From Orychophragmus violaceus (lineage: Eukaryota > Streptophyta > Magnoliopsida > Brassicales > Brassicaceae), in the NCBI GenBank assembly GCA_030180135.1, contig CM058237.1:43545126-43609125 (forward strand): 64,000 bases of DNA. The letters are read 5' to 3'. Positions within the stretch are counted from its first letter, which is position 1; every line of letters begins with the position of its first letter. Positions 11,740 to 23,012 of the stretch are shown piece by piece. The translations under genes and the position numbers were made by a program. A model generated the notes under the pieces. The model was not told the origin of the DNA. It did no database searches and was given only the letters and a program-made list of their open reading frames with translations.

Positions 11740-12590
11740 ACCAGGCGTAACCCTTCTTGTCTTCGTGGAGGAAGAGAAACCCTTCGGATTAACCTACTCC
11801 GGTTTCGCGCCTCCGGCCGCCTGTGAGACCCCGTCTCCGGCCGCTTGTGAGACTCCGCCTCCGCCCACCTGTGAGCCTTCACCTCTGACAACGATGTGCG
11901 ATCTGCGGGATTTATCTCCGTCGTCGCTTTTGAGGCTGGGAGAAGGAGACAGAGTAACGTGCTTTCTGCTTTGGCTACTGGTTTGACTCTTCTCTCTATG
12001 ACTGGTCAGCTTGGTTGGGTTTTGGAAGCTATTGTAATCGTCTGGGTAATTACTCTCTCAATCTCTGTGTTTGTGCAGTTTGTACTGAGTTTTTTTTGGG
12101 AATTGGCCTTGTGATTGATTGAAGTTCTTACAATATACAGCTGATTGTGGTGATTGTTCTAATTTTGGGATTGGGAGCTTTTCTTTGGTGGGCACAACGA
12201 GATATTTTGACCATACCAGAGCAGTGCAAGACTGCAAGTCTTCTTGTCTCTTTGCTTTAAGATAGCATTTCCAGAGTGACTATGTTTCACTACATTAACG
12301 GATATAAGTAAGTGGCTACAAAGTCTTTTAACACTAAGACTTGTGTCTGAAAGTAGTTTGTGTGTCTGGAATAAAGGATAATACATTCTAACATTAGCTT
12401 CCAGCTTACCATTTTCCAAGTTCCTTAGCTTATCAAGTTTTCAATATCATAGAGATACTAACATTGTCTTGGTTGTTTACTTGGTTTATGGCACCGCGTT
12501 TTATGTTTTTCTGATTAGCTATAAATTAGAGTTAGCTGTAGAAATTATTAGGATTAGCTATACATATCATTGAACGTAATGAATTGATGT
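11740..12590 (+). other. Unidentified captured-looking segment upstream of the FQR1 fragment
   Basis: 11765-11910 is GC-richer than its surroundings and reads as a proline-rich piece with the repeated unit CETPSPAACETPPPP. The next frame (11896-12114) holds LSALATGLTLLSMTGQLG and hydrophobic stretches. I do not recognise a parent gene. The base composition contrasts with the flanking AT-rich DNA, which is why I list it. Confidence 0.3.
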
Positions 12591-13168
12591 CCTACAAGTG
12601 CCGGAGACAGCTTCCAGAAGAAGTACTCTCTAAGATGAACGCACCTCCAAAGAGTGAATCACCAATCATCACACCTAACGGGCTAACTGAAGCTATTCCC
12701 CACAAGATTTGGTATGATGGCTGCTCAGTTTAAAGCCTTCTTAGATGCAACTGGTGGACTCTGGAGGACTCAGTCACTCGCTGGTAAACCAGCTGGTATC
12801 TTCTACAGTACTGGCTCTCAAGGTGGTGGCCAAGAATCCACCGCGTAAGTTCTCATCAATAACAAGAAAACTTCACATCACTTCATATCATCCTAGCCTA
12901 TATCTTAAAAACGTTTGTTGTGGTAATCAATATATTGACGGTGATAACTCAGCTGGTTCACCGTGGGATGGTATTTGTTCCGAACGGTTACACATTTGGT
13001 GCGGGAATGTTCGAGATGGAGAACGTTAAAGGCGGGAGCCCTTGTGGAGCTGGAACATTCGCAGGAGATGGTTCTCGGCAGCCAACAGAGCTGGAACTAC
13101 AACAAGCATTTCACCAAGGCAAGTACATTGCAACCATCACCAAGAAGCTCAAGGGATCTGCTGCTTAG
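12590..13168 (+). pseudogene. FQR1: FQR1-type NAD(P)H:quinone oxidoreductase pseudogene
   Basis: FQR1 is a flavodoxin-like quinone reductase that reduces quinones by two electrons at the plasma membrane. Recognised pieces are LPEEVLSKMNAPPKS near 12613, a block around 12705-12845 (MMAAQFKAFLDATGGLW, then GKPAGIFYSTGSQGGGQ), and after a retained intron the C-terminal block from 12948 (LVHRGMVFVPNGYTFGAGMF) to the stop at 13166-13168 (KLKGSAA). The flavodoxin N-terminus with the FMN phosphate loop is missing. There is a frameshift near 12608 and a deletion near 12690. The retained intron shows a DNA-level copy. It is not expected to be functional. Confidence 0.85.
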
Positions 13169-13629
13169 AGCTCTGAAAAGATTACGGTATCAATATGAAA
13201 GAAAGCAAAGGAAGTTTGGTTCTGTATATTTATATGATCATATATTCTCTCTTTGAATTTGGGAACTTTGGTGACTTTTTTCGGGTTTAATTTTCTTTAA
13301 AGTACATGATATACATTATTTCACAACAATAATTCTTGTCTTGGTTTTACGTATAAATATGTAATGATCTGTACTTGTGGTGTACTCCAAACAAAGATGC
13401 GTCGTCATTTATTAAAATTTTATTTTTTGGGGTTCCTCTATATAATTAAATTTAACTTACGGTTCTCCTTAAGCACGATGACCAAAGACGAGGAAGTGGA
13501 TGATAAGTTTGTTAAAGGAACCAGCGAAATTTTCCAACCAAACTATAGGACGATTTTTTTTGAAAAAAAAAAAATTAATTTTTGAAATATTCAAGATAAA
13601 AAGATAAAGATTAGCATATATTTTGTTCC
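13169..13629. other. AT-rich spacer
   Basis: This follows the FQR1 stop and probably includes its old 3' UTR. I see no gene or structured repeat. Confidence 0.5.
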
Positions 13630-14070
13630 TAGATTTTTTCCAATTTTTAACAGATTTCGTAGAATATACATTCCACAAAATGTACAAGAAAGAGAGAATT
13701 GTGGATTGTATGTTCCACGAAAGTTAGAATAATGAGTAATTTGTAGAATGTAAATTCTATCTAATTTTAGAATAAAGTTAAAACTTCAGATTACGTGTTC
13801 TACAAAAAAAAATTCAATTTTTAGAATATAGTGAAAAGTGTAGAAGTCATATTCCACAAAATGTTTAAATTTTTAGAATATAGTGAAAAGTGTAGAAATC
13901 ATATTCCACATTTTTAGAATGCAGTTAAAACCGTAGAGTTTACAGTCTACAAAAGTTAGATCATAGTATAAGTGGTAGATTTTATATTCTAAAGTTTTTG
14001 GATGTTAGTGAAAACGGTAGAAAACATATTCTACATGGTAGAATTCAAGTTCTATTATTTTAGAACAAGT
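13630..14070. repeat. Degenerate tandem array of a roughly 50-bp palindrome-rich unit
   Basis: Units share TTTTTAGAATATAGTGAAAA followed by GTAGAAnnnATATTCYAC, giving a repeated GTAGAAT...ATTCTAC inverted pair. The best copies are near 13815-13860 and 13868-13910, and about eight weaker copies extend both ways. Each unit could fold into a short hairpin. I see no coding content. Confidence 0.6.
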
Positions 14071-14725
14071 AAGAAAAAAATATATAAAAATTCGAAAATA
14101 ACAAGGATTTTTTTTTGAAAAATCCGGATTGGTGTATTTTTATTTTTGATAAATTTTCCGTATTTTAAGAATTAAAAATAATTTAAAATATGATTTTTTA
14201 AAAATAATTATAAGGATAATCATGTCAAAAAGGGTAAAATATGAAAAAGGGTAAAGGGACAATAATCTTTTTTTCCATCCTTTTTTGACAAATCTCCCTT
14301 AATTATTTCATCCTAAAATGGAACACATATTTTAGTTATCTTATAAACAAGAGAACAACACATATGAATTAAAAAAAGTAAAGCATGGATAGGGGACAAT
14401 TCTTCGACGATACCACGTTTTGAATTCGATCCTATTGGTATGCGAAACTAACACACATTTGTTTCGGACATCCACATAATGATTTTTTGTTTTCGACTCA
14501 TTTAAATATCTGGAGAAAAGGTCTATCTATGGGATATACTTCCCTTTACATATTAGTTTGAGCCCTTCCATAAACTCGTGCTAGTGACACCCCAACTTAA
14601 TAAGAAAAAGGTAAAGAATGAATATTATTTAAATATCTGGAGTATTTGTCTTCCTCTTTTGTTAATTATATATTTATATATGGTGTACCTTTTTTCTTTC
14701 TTACCATTTTTGACATCACAAATTA
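14071..14725. other. AT-rich spacer
   Basis: No gene or domain seen. Homopolymer A/T runs are frequent. Confidence 0.5.
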
Positions 14726-15261
14726 GACATGGGCGTTCGGATATCCGTTCGGGTTAGGATCTTTCGGATTTTCAGGTTTTCGGGTCTAGGCATATAAGAT
14801 CCATTTGGATATTTCAAATTTCGGCCAGGTTCGATTCGGTTCCATTCTGGTTCGGTTCGGGTTCGGATACCCGAAAAAACTTAAAACAAAAATAAAAATT
14901 TGTTATATTTAAATAAAATTTTCTCAAAATTTTGACAATTATAACAAAAACCTTCATATATTTTGTTTATTTTTTTGGTAATTTAGTTAGTTTAGTCTAA
15001 AAATAACCAATATATTTGTGTATATAATTATAAATTTGGATAACTTTGTTATATAAAGTCTAAATATAATTAATATTAATATTTTGGTATATAATTGTAA
15101 TTTGGATATTTCTGGTATCCATTCAGTTCTCGATTCGGTTCAGGTTCTGTTTCGGTTCTTCAGATATAGAAGTAGGACCCGTTCGGGAATTTTGTCGGTT
15201 CGGATTCGTGTTCGGTTCTTTTTAGGTTTGATATTTCGGGTACATGTATTTTACCCAGGCG
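14726..15261. repeat. TTCGG-rich interspersed element
   Basis: GTTCGG/TTCGGA-rich arms at 14737-14880 and 15115-15245 flank an AT-rich centre. The left end reads CATGGGCGTTCGG and the right end TACCCAGGCG, a weak inverted match. I recall elements of this composition as common in Brassicaceae intergenic DNA, but I cannot name the family. Confidence 0.45.
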
Positions 15262-15526
15262 TATCACACATGCTCAACATAAAAATATATATGTCACATT
15301 GCTTAATGGTAGACGATACAAACAAAAAAACTTAATCACCAAATAATCACGAGTTTATTATCCAATCACATAAACATATGAGTACGGAAAACATTAAATA
15401 ATTTAACATAAAATATGACATAAAATCAAAATCATTGATAAAACCTATATAAATACAACAAATTTTAATTCATAACCCACGCGTAGCACATGATAACTCA
15501 TAGTTATACTATATGAAATATGAAAG

Positions 15527-16775
15527 TTGTTGTTTGAGGTTAGAGAGATAGGCCAACTCAGCAGAAAACTTAGTTATAAATAGATGCCACATGTCATGTC
15601 TCTCTATCTTCCTTCCTCAATGTACAATTAAAAATCTCCTACACTTGAAGAGCCAGGGAGCAAGTGACGATCGAATTCATAAATCGCCCCTAGCACAAAC
15701 AAAATTCACTCAACATATTTCCATAAATCGCACGTGTCCGTTCTTTGGCGACTTCCTTCTCCCGATCATCGTTCCGATCTTCTTTAATTTTGTCTTTATA
15801 TTTATCAATTTTTGCAATTCCACTCTCGAATCCCTCGCCGCCGTACACAAACCATGATCCGCCTCCGTTGCACTACTATCAGTAAAGGCTATGATCTGCC
15901 GATTTCGTCGCCGTATCACAATCAAGGTCAATGGGATCCTTATGGGGCGTTGGCTTCTCCGTTTCCTTACGTTGATCATCAGAAAGTGGTATCTATAAGG
16001 AATGACATCAATTTGAACAAGAAGACCTTGAAATTTGAGCTGAGGAAAACCATGTAAACCTTTTGCTCTCCTTCCCTTTTGACGCCAATGTTTGTGGAAG
16101 GTAAAAAATTTGAGATCTTTTTTACATAATCATATTTAGAGCCGTAGATTATATAGTGGAATTGTGGCCGAAGACCAGGCGCATGTGTTACTTCAATGGT
16201 GTTACATCAATGGATGATTCTTAGGTTGTTTGTTGTTGTGTTTTTATCAACAGTATCATTGTGATGTTCTTTGTTAGGAAAGACCTAGAGTGTAACCTGA
16301 TTGCATCAAAAGAGGATCGTTTCTGTCCACGACCTTCAGTTTTACAAAATGTTTGGGACAGAAATTCAAGCCTGCCCTGTGGAACATGGATTTACTTCTC
16401 AGCTTTATCAAAGATAGAGTTGGTTAGGGCAATCAAGACATATGTGTATCATGCGGCAGTAAAGGAAGATGCATCATCATCAGCAGATCATCCCGAGTCT
16501 GAAACTCTACCAAACCGTCAGATAACTCATGCGGTTTTAGAGAAAGACAAAGGAGAGTGCAAGACGAGAGTAGTGAAGCAGATCCTCTGGGTGAATGGAA
16601 AAAAGTATGTTCTTCAGGAGATTTTTGGAACTGGTAATACAGTTGATGGTAATGGAGAAGATGAGAACGAGGCTGGAAAAGAATGTGTGATCTACTTAAC
16701 AGAGCCACGAAGAGACTTAATTCGTAACATGTGGACTCATCGGATTCAGGGATCAAAGCCTAATGTGGAGGTAAT
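15527..16775 (+). pseudogene. LOG2/LUL-type RING E3 ligase fragment, copy 2
   Basis: This is the same captured E3 ligase fragment as at 2345, with its upstream region (15527-15840). 15860-16055 holds the Tyr/Pro-rich start and YVDHQKVVSIRNDINLNKKT. 16261-16430 holds a DAR2-type block. 16500-16700 preserves the stretch ITHAVLEKDKGECKTRVVKQ, then ILWVNGKKYVLQEIFGTGNT, that precedes the RING in LOG2. The RING itself is cut after its first Cys pair (KECVIYLTEPR, with the second Cys changed to Tyr) and is replaced by the unidentified NMWTHRIQGSKPNVE exon. It therefore lacks E2-binding function. The frame is open for 178 codons from 16261. Confidence 0.8.
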
Positions 16776-16924
16776 ATTTATTGTATTTACATGTTAGTTG
16801 AGCCACCAAAAGGAATGACAAGTCATATGGTATTCGAAGCATGAAATATTGATCTATGGTGACTTTAGTAAATGAATCTTTCTAATAAACAGATAGAGAT
16901 TTTTCTAATAAACAGATACACCTG

Positions 16925-17412
16925 GTGGTCCGTCCAAAATTGAGGCGGATGAAGGTGAATTGTCACCTCTGTGTGATTCTGCATACAATTTCGGTGTTTA
17001 CGAAGATCATGGTTTCAAATCTACTGCCAGACTAGAACATTATTTTGCAGCTGAAGGAGAAAATGATCATGATGCTGTCTATGAAGACGGTGATGATGTT
17101 TCACAAGGTGGTGAGGCCGCCTCGGGAGCTGAATCTATTGGTGATGATTATTCACAAGATGATGAATGGTATCAATGAATAGGGTGAGCATGATGAGATT
17201 GATGGTAGAGCTGAGAGTGAAGGAGAGGCATAGGGAATGGGGTCACATCTTATAGAAGAAGACAATGGGTTGCTTCCATTGTCAGAACGTGTTCTGTTAC
17301 ACGTTAAGCCTCTTCCAAAGCATGTAGCTGTAGTGGCTTCACTTGATGAGAGAAAAAAAGATTCCACGGTATTCTAAGGGAATGACGACTTCAACGCTCT
17401 ATTCAGGCTTCA
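16925..17412 (+). pseudogene. SIN3-like (SNL) fragment, copy 2
   Basis: This is collinear with 3735-4215 (SDSAYNFGVYEDHGFKSTAR, then EGEHDEIDGRAESEGEA, ending in LFRLHR). Two nonsense codons follow DDEWYQ and REGEA. The homology to copy 1 stops at the codons for FRLHR, where copy 1 continues into the genuine SIN3-like intron and this copy switches to other sequence. Confidence 0.75.
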
Positions 17413-18814
17413 TCGAAGTGAATCAAAGTGAAAGAGACTCGGGTTCTGACGATGATAACGAAAAAGAGAGAGGGAAAATAATGGAGGTTGATGATGATAC
17501 CGGTCATGAGATGAGGGCAAGTAAAGGAAGAAGTAATGATAGAGTTACAACATGCACTACTTCCGATGAAGAAGATGAGAAGGATAAGGTTACTAAAGAC
17601 TGAGGAAAGAAGGCAGATGAGTCTCAAGGTAAAACTGAATTCTTCTCCAACATATTGTCGAATTTAGCTTCTCGAGATTGTTGTACACGAAATGATGTAT
17701 CCATTGAAACATTTTGTCTACTTTTGAAGATTCATTCGAGGAGTTTACTGGGGCAGGGTTCGTCTGGTGAAGGAGGAGAAGAAAAAGACGGGTTTAGAGA
17801 TCTTGTGAGGCATACGGTGTTGGAGAAGGGACATAGTAAGTGTATTTGGGGTGAGCTTTACAAGGTCATAGACTCATCTGATGTAGTTGTCCAGGTATGT
17901 CTTGATTAAGGTACCAAGCTAATAGAAAAGACATCTTTGAGTTAAATTGTTTTTCTGGCTTAGCGGCTTTTGTATTTGACAGGTTTTAGATTCTCGGGAT
18001 CCATAAGGTACTCGGTGTTAACATTTGGAGAAAACTGTGAAAGAGCTTCAGAAGCATAAACACGTGATTATATTGTTGATAAAGGTTGGTCGTTTTCATT
18101 TTTTGGAAACTCAGTTAGCTTTAGTTTACTGTTCTTAATTGAGAAAGTTACTGTTAAGTGTGATCTTGTGCCAGTTTGGGCCTCTAAAGGATGGTTGAGA
18201 ATATTATCAAAGGAATATCCAACTTTAGCATTCCATGCAAGCGTTAACAAGTCATTTGGAAAGGTATTTCTTATCTATTATACATGCCTCTGATATCCCC
18301 TGCTCTATTGATTTATGTCCTCTCTTTGTGATGTTTTGTAATTAACATAGTTATTCTCTTGACATATCTTTACTCTAGGCTATGATTTTATTTCAGGGTG
18401 TCACTGCTCTCGGTTTCAAGGAAGTTTGCGCAGGGTGGAGAGCTTGGATTTGTAGACAGGTGCAAAGATATATCACACGCAGATGCATAAGTAGAAGTAG
18501 AAGTCACAGTGCCATGTATAGATCAAGAAGCTATTGTTGATAACAATCAAGCAGCTGCTGCATTGAAAGTCATTGTTCGCATCATGTCTTCCCAACAAGA
18601 GGAGGTTGTTCATGTCCAAAGAGATTTGTTTAACAAGAAAGACCTCAAGGATGATGATAAAGCAAAGGAGTCAACTGAAATAGACGAGGAAAATGGAACT
18701 GATGGACAAGGAAATGAGGACGCGGTCTCGAAAGATGGGGTGGAAAGTGAGAATGATTCAGATGAGGGTGTGGTATCAGGAAATGAAGAGAACGAGTCAG
18801 ATTCTGCTGAGTAA
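17413..18814 (+). pseudogene. NUG2: NUG2-type nuclear/nucleolar GTPase fragment joined to the chimera
   Basis: NUG2 is a circularly permuted GTPase needed for 60S ribosome assembly. An acidic linker of unknown origin (17413-17760) leads into DGFRDLVRHTVLEKGHSK and ELYKVIDSSDVVVQV (17790-17895). Weakly preserved pieces of the next exon follow. Then come KCDLVPVWASKGWLRILSKE and YPTLAFHASVNKSFGK (18155-18262) and SLLSVSRKFAQ (18401-18433). After a deletion of the G1/P-loop region comes the acidic C-terminus at 18509-18814 (AAAALKVI, then DLFNKKDLKDDDKAKES). The stop at 18812 is in the family position. Introns are retained, and indels and stops abound. It would lack GTP binding. Confidence 0.8.
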
Positions 18815-19035
18815 TGATTGTTACACTTGGAAGAAAAAATAAAATGTTGTTAATTCTAACAACCTCTTACCTCAAAGTGAGAATCTTATTAAACCATGTA
18901 TATTTACAAAATGAGATTAATTAGGATGATGTCTTATGATGACATCGAAGTTTGTAGTTAAAAAGAAACGTGACGAGAGTTAAAAGAATTGCATCAGCGG
19001 TGGAAAGCCACCCTCACTGCCTACACCACTACCAC

Positions 19036-19904
19036 TGATATATCATGGTTTTTTTAGGTTTTCAACCATGATATATGTGTATATATTGAGTCTTTAATCT
19101 TGTATTTGAAGTCTTTAGAGTCTTTTGCAGGTTTAGATATGTTTGGAGCTTATCTAGAGATTTTAGGAGCTTTTGGAGGGATTTTGCAGCATACATGGAT
19201 TTCACAGAGTTCATTGAGTGCGTCTGCATTTAGTGTCGCCCGACGCTACTAAAGGACGAAATTCCTGTGCGTCAAAAATACAGCTTTTGGAGATTTTCAA
19301 TATTTACCCAAAAGTTTTCTATATTTACAGAAAGACCCAAATCGTGTTTTACATTATTAATTAGGTTTTTGAGCCATTGTTTAGGCTAAGCTTTATTGAA
19401 TCAGAGATTAGGAGATTTTGGGGATGATCTTGTACTCGAGAGAAACTTGATTTCGAACCCCTGTTCTTACTCTTTGGATTTCTATATGATTTCTACTTTT
19501 ATCATGTCTATTGCTATGATTGATATGTCTGAGTAGTTTTCTTGTTAGATTTAGGGATTTTATGGAATTATAGATTGATTGATTAATTAGATTCAAAACA
19601 TCTAGTTCTTTATCTAGGTTGTTCTTAATGCATAATCTGAACTAGCTACTTAGATTATTGATATAAGATTGATTAGCGCAGCGAGAGTTGATTAATTAAT
19701 TAGAAAAGAACATAGCTGAGAAAATAACATATTCGCAAAGAGATTTGGCTTAGAGAATTTGTGAACGAAAGAACCTGAATTAAATGCATGTTTAGAACTC
19801 TAGAATTCGGAAAGAGATTTGGTTTTCTACGTTGTTAGACATAGTTAGCATTCGCAGCGAGAGTTGGCTTGTTATATGATTGTGATTCTAGTTCTAGAAC
19901 ATCG
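19036..19904 (+). repeat. Truncated LTR fused to gag
   Basis: The start (19036-19200) is homologous to 58067-58200. The text around 19690-19860 resembles the LTR interior at 58780-58960. The junction to gag lies near 19890-19905. About 300 bp of LTR plus the primer site and leader are absent compared with the element at 58067. Confidence 0.65.
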
Positions 19905-22448
19905 ATATTTGAGAGAAATGAGTTTGAGCTGAAGACTGCGTACTACGCACTTGTGAGGCAGCACCCTTTCCATGGACTTCCACATGAGCAGCCTATGGAT
20001 CACATAGAGGATTTTGAAGCCTTCATCACTAGGATGAAGCACAATGGAGTTGGTTATGACTTTTTGCACCTCAAACTCTTCCCATATTCTCTCGCTGGAG
20101 AGGCTGCAGCTTGGCTAAAGCAACTTCCACCTGGAAAGCTGACCACTCGGGACGCAGTGAAGAGAGAGTTTTTGAGGCATTTATATGATGATGCTCGTTC
20201 CGATCAGCTCAGACAGGACCTTCTGACATTCACTCGGGGACCTACAGAACCTCTTAAGACTACCTGGGTGAGATTTAAGATGTACCAACGAGACTACCCT
20301 CATCACGGATTCTCTGAAGTTCAGCTACATGGCATTTTTTTTAGAGGTGTTGATCTTTGGTACCAGTCATCACTGGATGTTACCAGCAATGGCAACTTCA
20401 ACACCAGGACTCCGGAGCAGGCTAAAGTATTGATTGAGAACTTGATGAGCAGCAACAACGCTAAGAATGCTGATAAGAGGAGAAAAGTGCCTGGTGGAAA
20501 AGTTGATAGCTCCCAGATTGCTTAGATGAAGAATAAGCTGGACACTGTTCATAGCTTGCTGGCTGGAAACAAGGCTGTTCACTTTGCTCAAGAGGTTGAG
20601 GAGTTTGAATCTGAAGAAGGCTGCAAAGAAGAGGATGTGAACTACATTGGTGGTTCTGGATTTCAGGGAAACAAGTTTGGAAATCAGCAAGGCTTTGCTC
20701 AGAAATCTGCCTTTCAGAACCCCTTCCAGCAGAGCAACTCCTATCAGAGGACATATGGAACTTCTTCTTATCAGGCACCTCCTGTTACTAGTGCTCATGA
20801 GAGTAGATTGGAAGTTATGATGGAGCAAATACTTGAGGCCCAGATAAGGACCACTGTGGACTTCAACAAGAAGCTTGATGCTGTATATGAAGATCTGAAT
20901 GGGAAGTTTGAGTCCTTGAACACTCATGTGAGGCAGCTGGATATACAAGTGGGTCAGATTTCAAGCTCAATCAAGGGGAAGTATACTCAGAATGCCCATG
21001 TCAATGCTATCTCAGTTCAGATAGAAGATAGGCTTATTCATGAAGAAGAATTCGAGGTTAAGACTGTGAAAATCGTGGATAACAGTCGAAAATCCATAGC
21101 TGCAGACTCAGCGTCGCCCGACACACCTCCTCGGTGTCGGTCGACACCCACTGAAACACCCGAGTTCGAGAGTTTCGACGGACCGAAATCGACCGAGATG
21201 GACATTGATCTTTTGACTATAGCTTCCGGTGTCGCTCGACACCAAGTTCTGACGGCAATTTCGAGTTCTCATGACGAACAGAAATCGACCATGCCCGAAC
21301 AGAAATTGACACTAGGTGATGTCGACCGAGACCACTTCTGCGTCGGTCGACGCTACAGTCGGGCAGACCCAATTTCGTCTAAATCTGATGTTTTTGCTAA
21401 GGAGAAGGTCTACAAACCTCCTATACCGTTCCCCATAGTTCCTATGAGGTCTAAACATGAGCAGAATGTGGTCAAATGCATGGTGGTGATGGATAAGGAG
21501 CTGAATGAAACTCAACCAGCTGATGCCTCGCGAGTTCACCCTTGTGTGCAGAGATATGCGAAGAAGATGATCTCCACTGATGGTCATTTGAATGAGAGGG
21601 TGATGATTGTATCTAAGCGAGTCAATTATATGCTGTTGAATCAGATTCCAGAGAAGCTTTCAGATCCAAGAGTCTTTGCGCTAGACTGCTCTATCTTCGA
21701 GGACAGCTTCAAGCACTCTTTATACGACTTGGGAGCTAGTGTGAACCTCATGCCATACTCTGTGGCTGAGAGATTGGGATTGACAGACTTCCAGCAGACT
21801 AGGATCTCTCTAATCCTGGCTGATCGATCGAAGAGGATCCCAGAAGGAGTTCTAGAGGACATCCCTATCAGAGTTGGAAACTACTTGATTCCAACAGACT
21901 TCGTGGTGTTGAAATATGATATGAAACTGGATGATCCTCTGATACTTGGCAGATCCTTCTTAGCTACAGCCGGAGCAGTGATTGATGTGAGACATGGTCT
22001 GATTGATCTTCACTTGGGAGATAAGCCTCTGCACTTCAAAATGGATAAGCTGGGAAAATCCATAATTGATGGTCAAGCTTTCGGTGTTCAGCTAGAACAA
22101 GAAGCTCAGATTTGTGAGGCTACAATGTCTGATATTGGAGAAGAGAAGATGGTGGTTCCTCAGGAATCTACTCTAACATCTTCAGAGCCTGCAACTGCTC
22201 ATAAGCAGAAAACTCCAAACATCAGACATCCACCAAAGCAAAGGTATGCATCCTCTAAACTTAAACCTCCTAACTTCATTGATGTGAATGCAGGGAAACG
22301 ATCTATCCCACCCAAGATACGCTCCCACCCTGGATCAATTCCACCTTTCTTTGGACAAGCTCATGCTGATACTGCTTACAAACCTCCATGGATGAGGAGA
22401 CTTTCGCAGAGGCACTCACAGCCTCTGTCGAACCCCCCAGGATTCTGA
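19905..22448 (+). pseudogene. Athila-like gag-protease frame with one nonsense codon
   Basis: Gag (retrotrans_gag type) is recognised by FHGLPHEQPMDHIEDFEAF, DDARSDQLRQDLL and GIFFRGVDLWYQSSLD. An in-frame TAG at 20523-20525 corresponds to GAG (Glu) in the sibling at 60549, so it is a single point mutation. The frame continues for 640 codons. A spacer at 21100-21360 is full of the paired TCGATCGA-like motif. A retropepsin domain near 21690-22050 has the active-site form YDLGASVNLMPYSVAERLG, then LILGRSFLATAGAVIDV. The end (SIPPFFGQAHADTAYKPPWM) is a typical Athila ORF1 tail. The true N-terminus is lost to the LTR fusion. Confidence 0.8.
21112..21353. repeat. Paired TCGNTCGA motifs inside gag-protease
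   Basis: Motifs lie at 21112-21124 and 21135-21147 (23-bp spacing), 21230-21242 (single), and 21320-21332 and 21341-21353 (21-bp spacing). They occupy the variable linker between gag and protease. Confidence 0.7.
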
Positions 22449-23012
22449 TCTCCTGCCCATAGTCAAGCTAATGACCAAAAACAAGCGCTGAGTGGGAGGC
22501 AACTCACTGTTGGGTCAGATTTCTTTTCTTTTTGGTTTTTGTTTTTTTTTTACTTTGACTTTTGTGGTTTTTGGTGTTTCAGAACGTGATGAACAAGATT
22601 GCAGACAGCAGTGTCGATCGACGCCGAACTAGTGTCAGTCGACACCAAATTCGAAAAGACGGACCATAATCGAGGTTGCTCGATTCGGATCAGATTTGTG
22701 TCGACCAAAACCTTGTGTCGTTCGACACTAGTTGTGTGTCTGTCGACACCACCCGCGACTGCAGGTAAGGTTTCTGATTTTCCGAGATTTTCGCTGGTTA
22801 TACCTTGTTCTTCCGAACCCAAGCTGCGATAACACTGGGGACAGTGTTGTTTAAGTGTGGGAGAGGTGGTTACTGACATTGTGTTCTCTTTTCTTAGAGT
22901 CAGTCCTTTGTTTTCAAAATTGTTCTATTGAGTCAAATTTGATATGAAACTGTGATTTTTCGAGGAAATGTTTTGCTGGAACAAGAACTAAGTGACCAAT
23001 GGAAAGACCTGC
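22449..23012 (+). other. Athila post-ORF1 non-coding region with motif pairs
   Basis: This holds the conserved ORF1-to-pol linker text and two motif pairs at 22612-22645 and 22716-22749, each with 21-bp start-to-start spacing. It is cut at 23012 by the solo LTR; 23008-23012 is one copy of its CCTGC target duplication. Confidence 0.65.

Noticed and set aside
11765..11986. Proline-rich 73-aa protein as a real gene
   Set aside because: Short, no continuation by splicing that I can support, next to a pseudogene; kept only as an unidentified segment.
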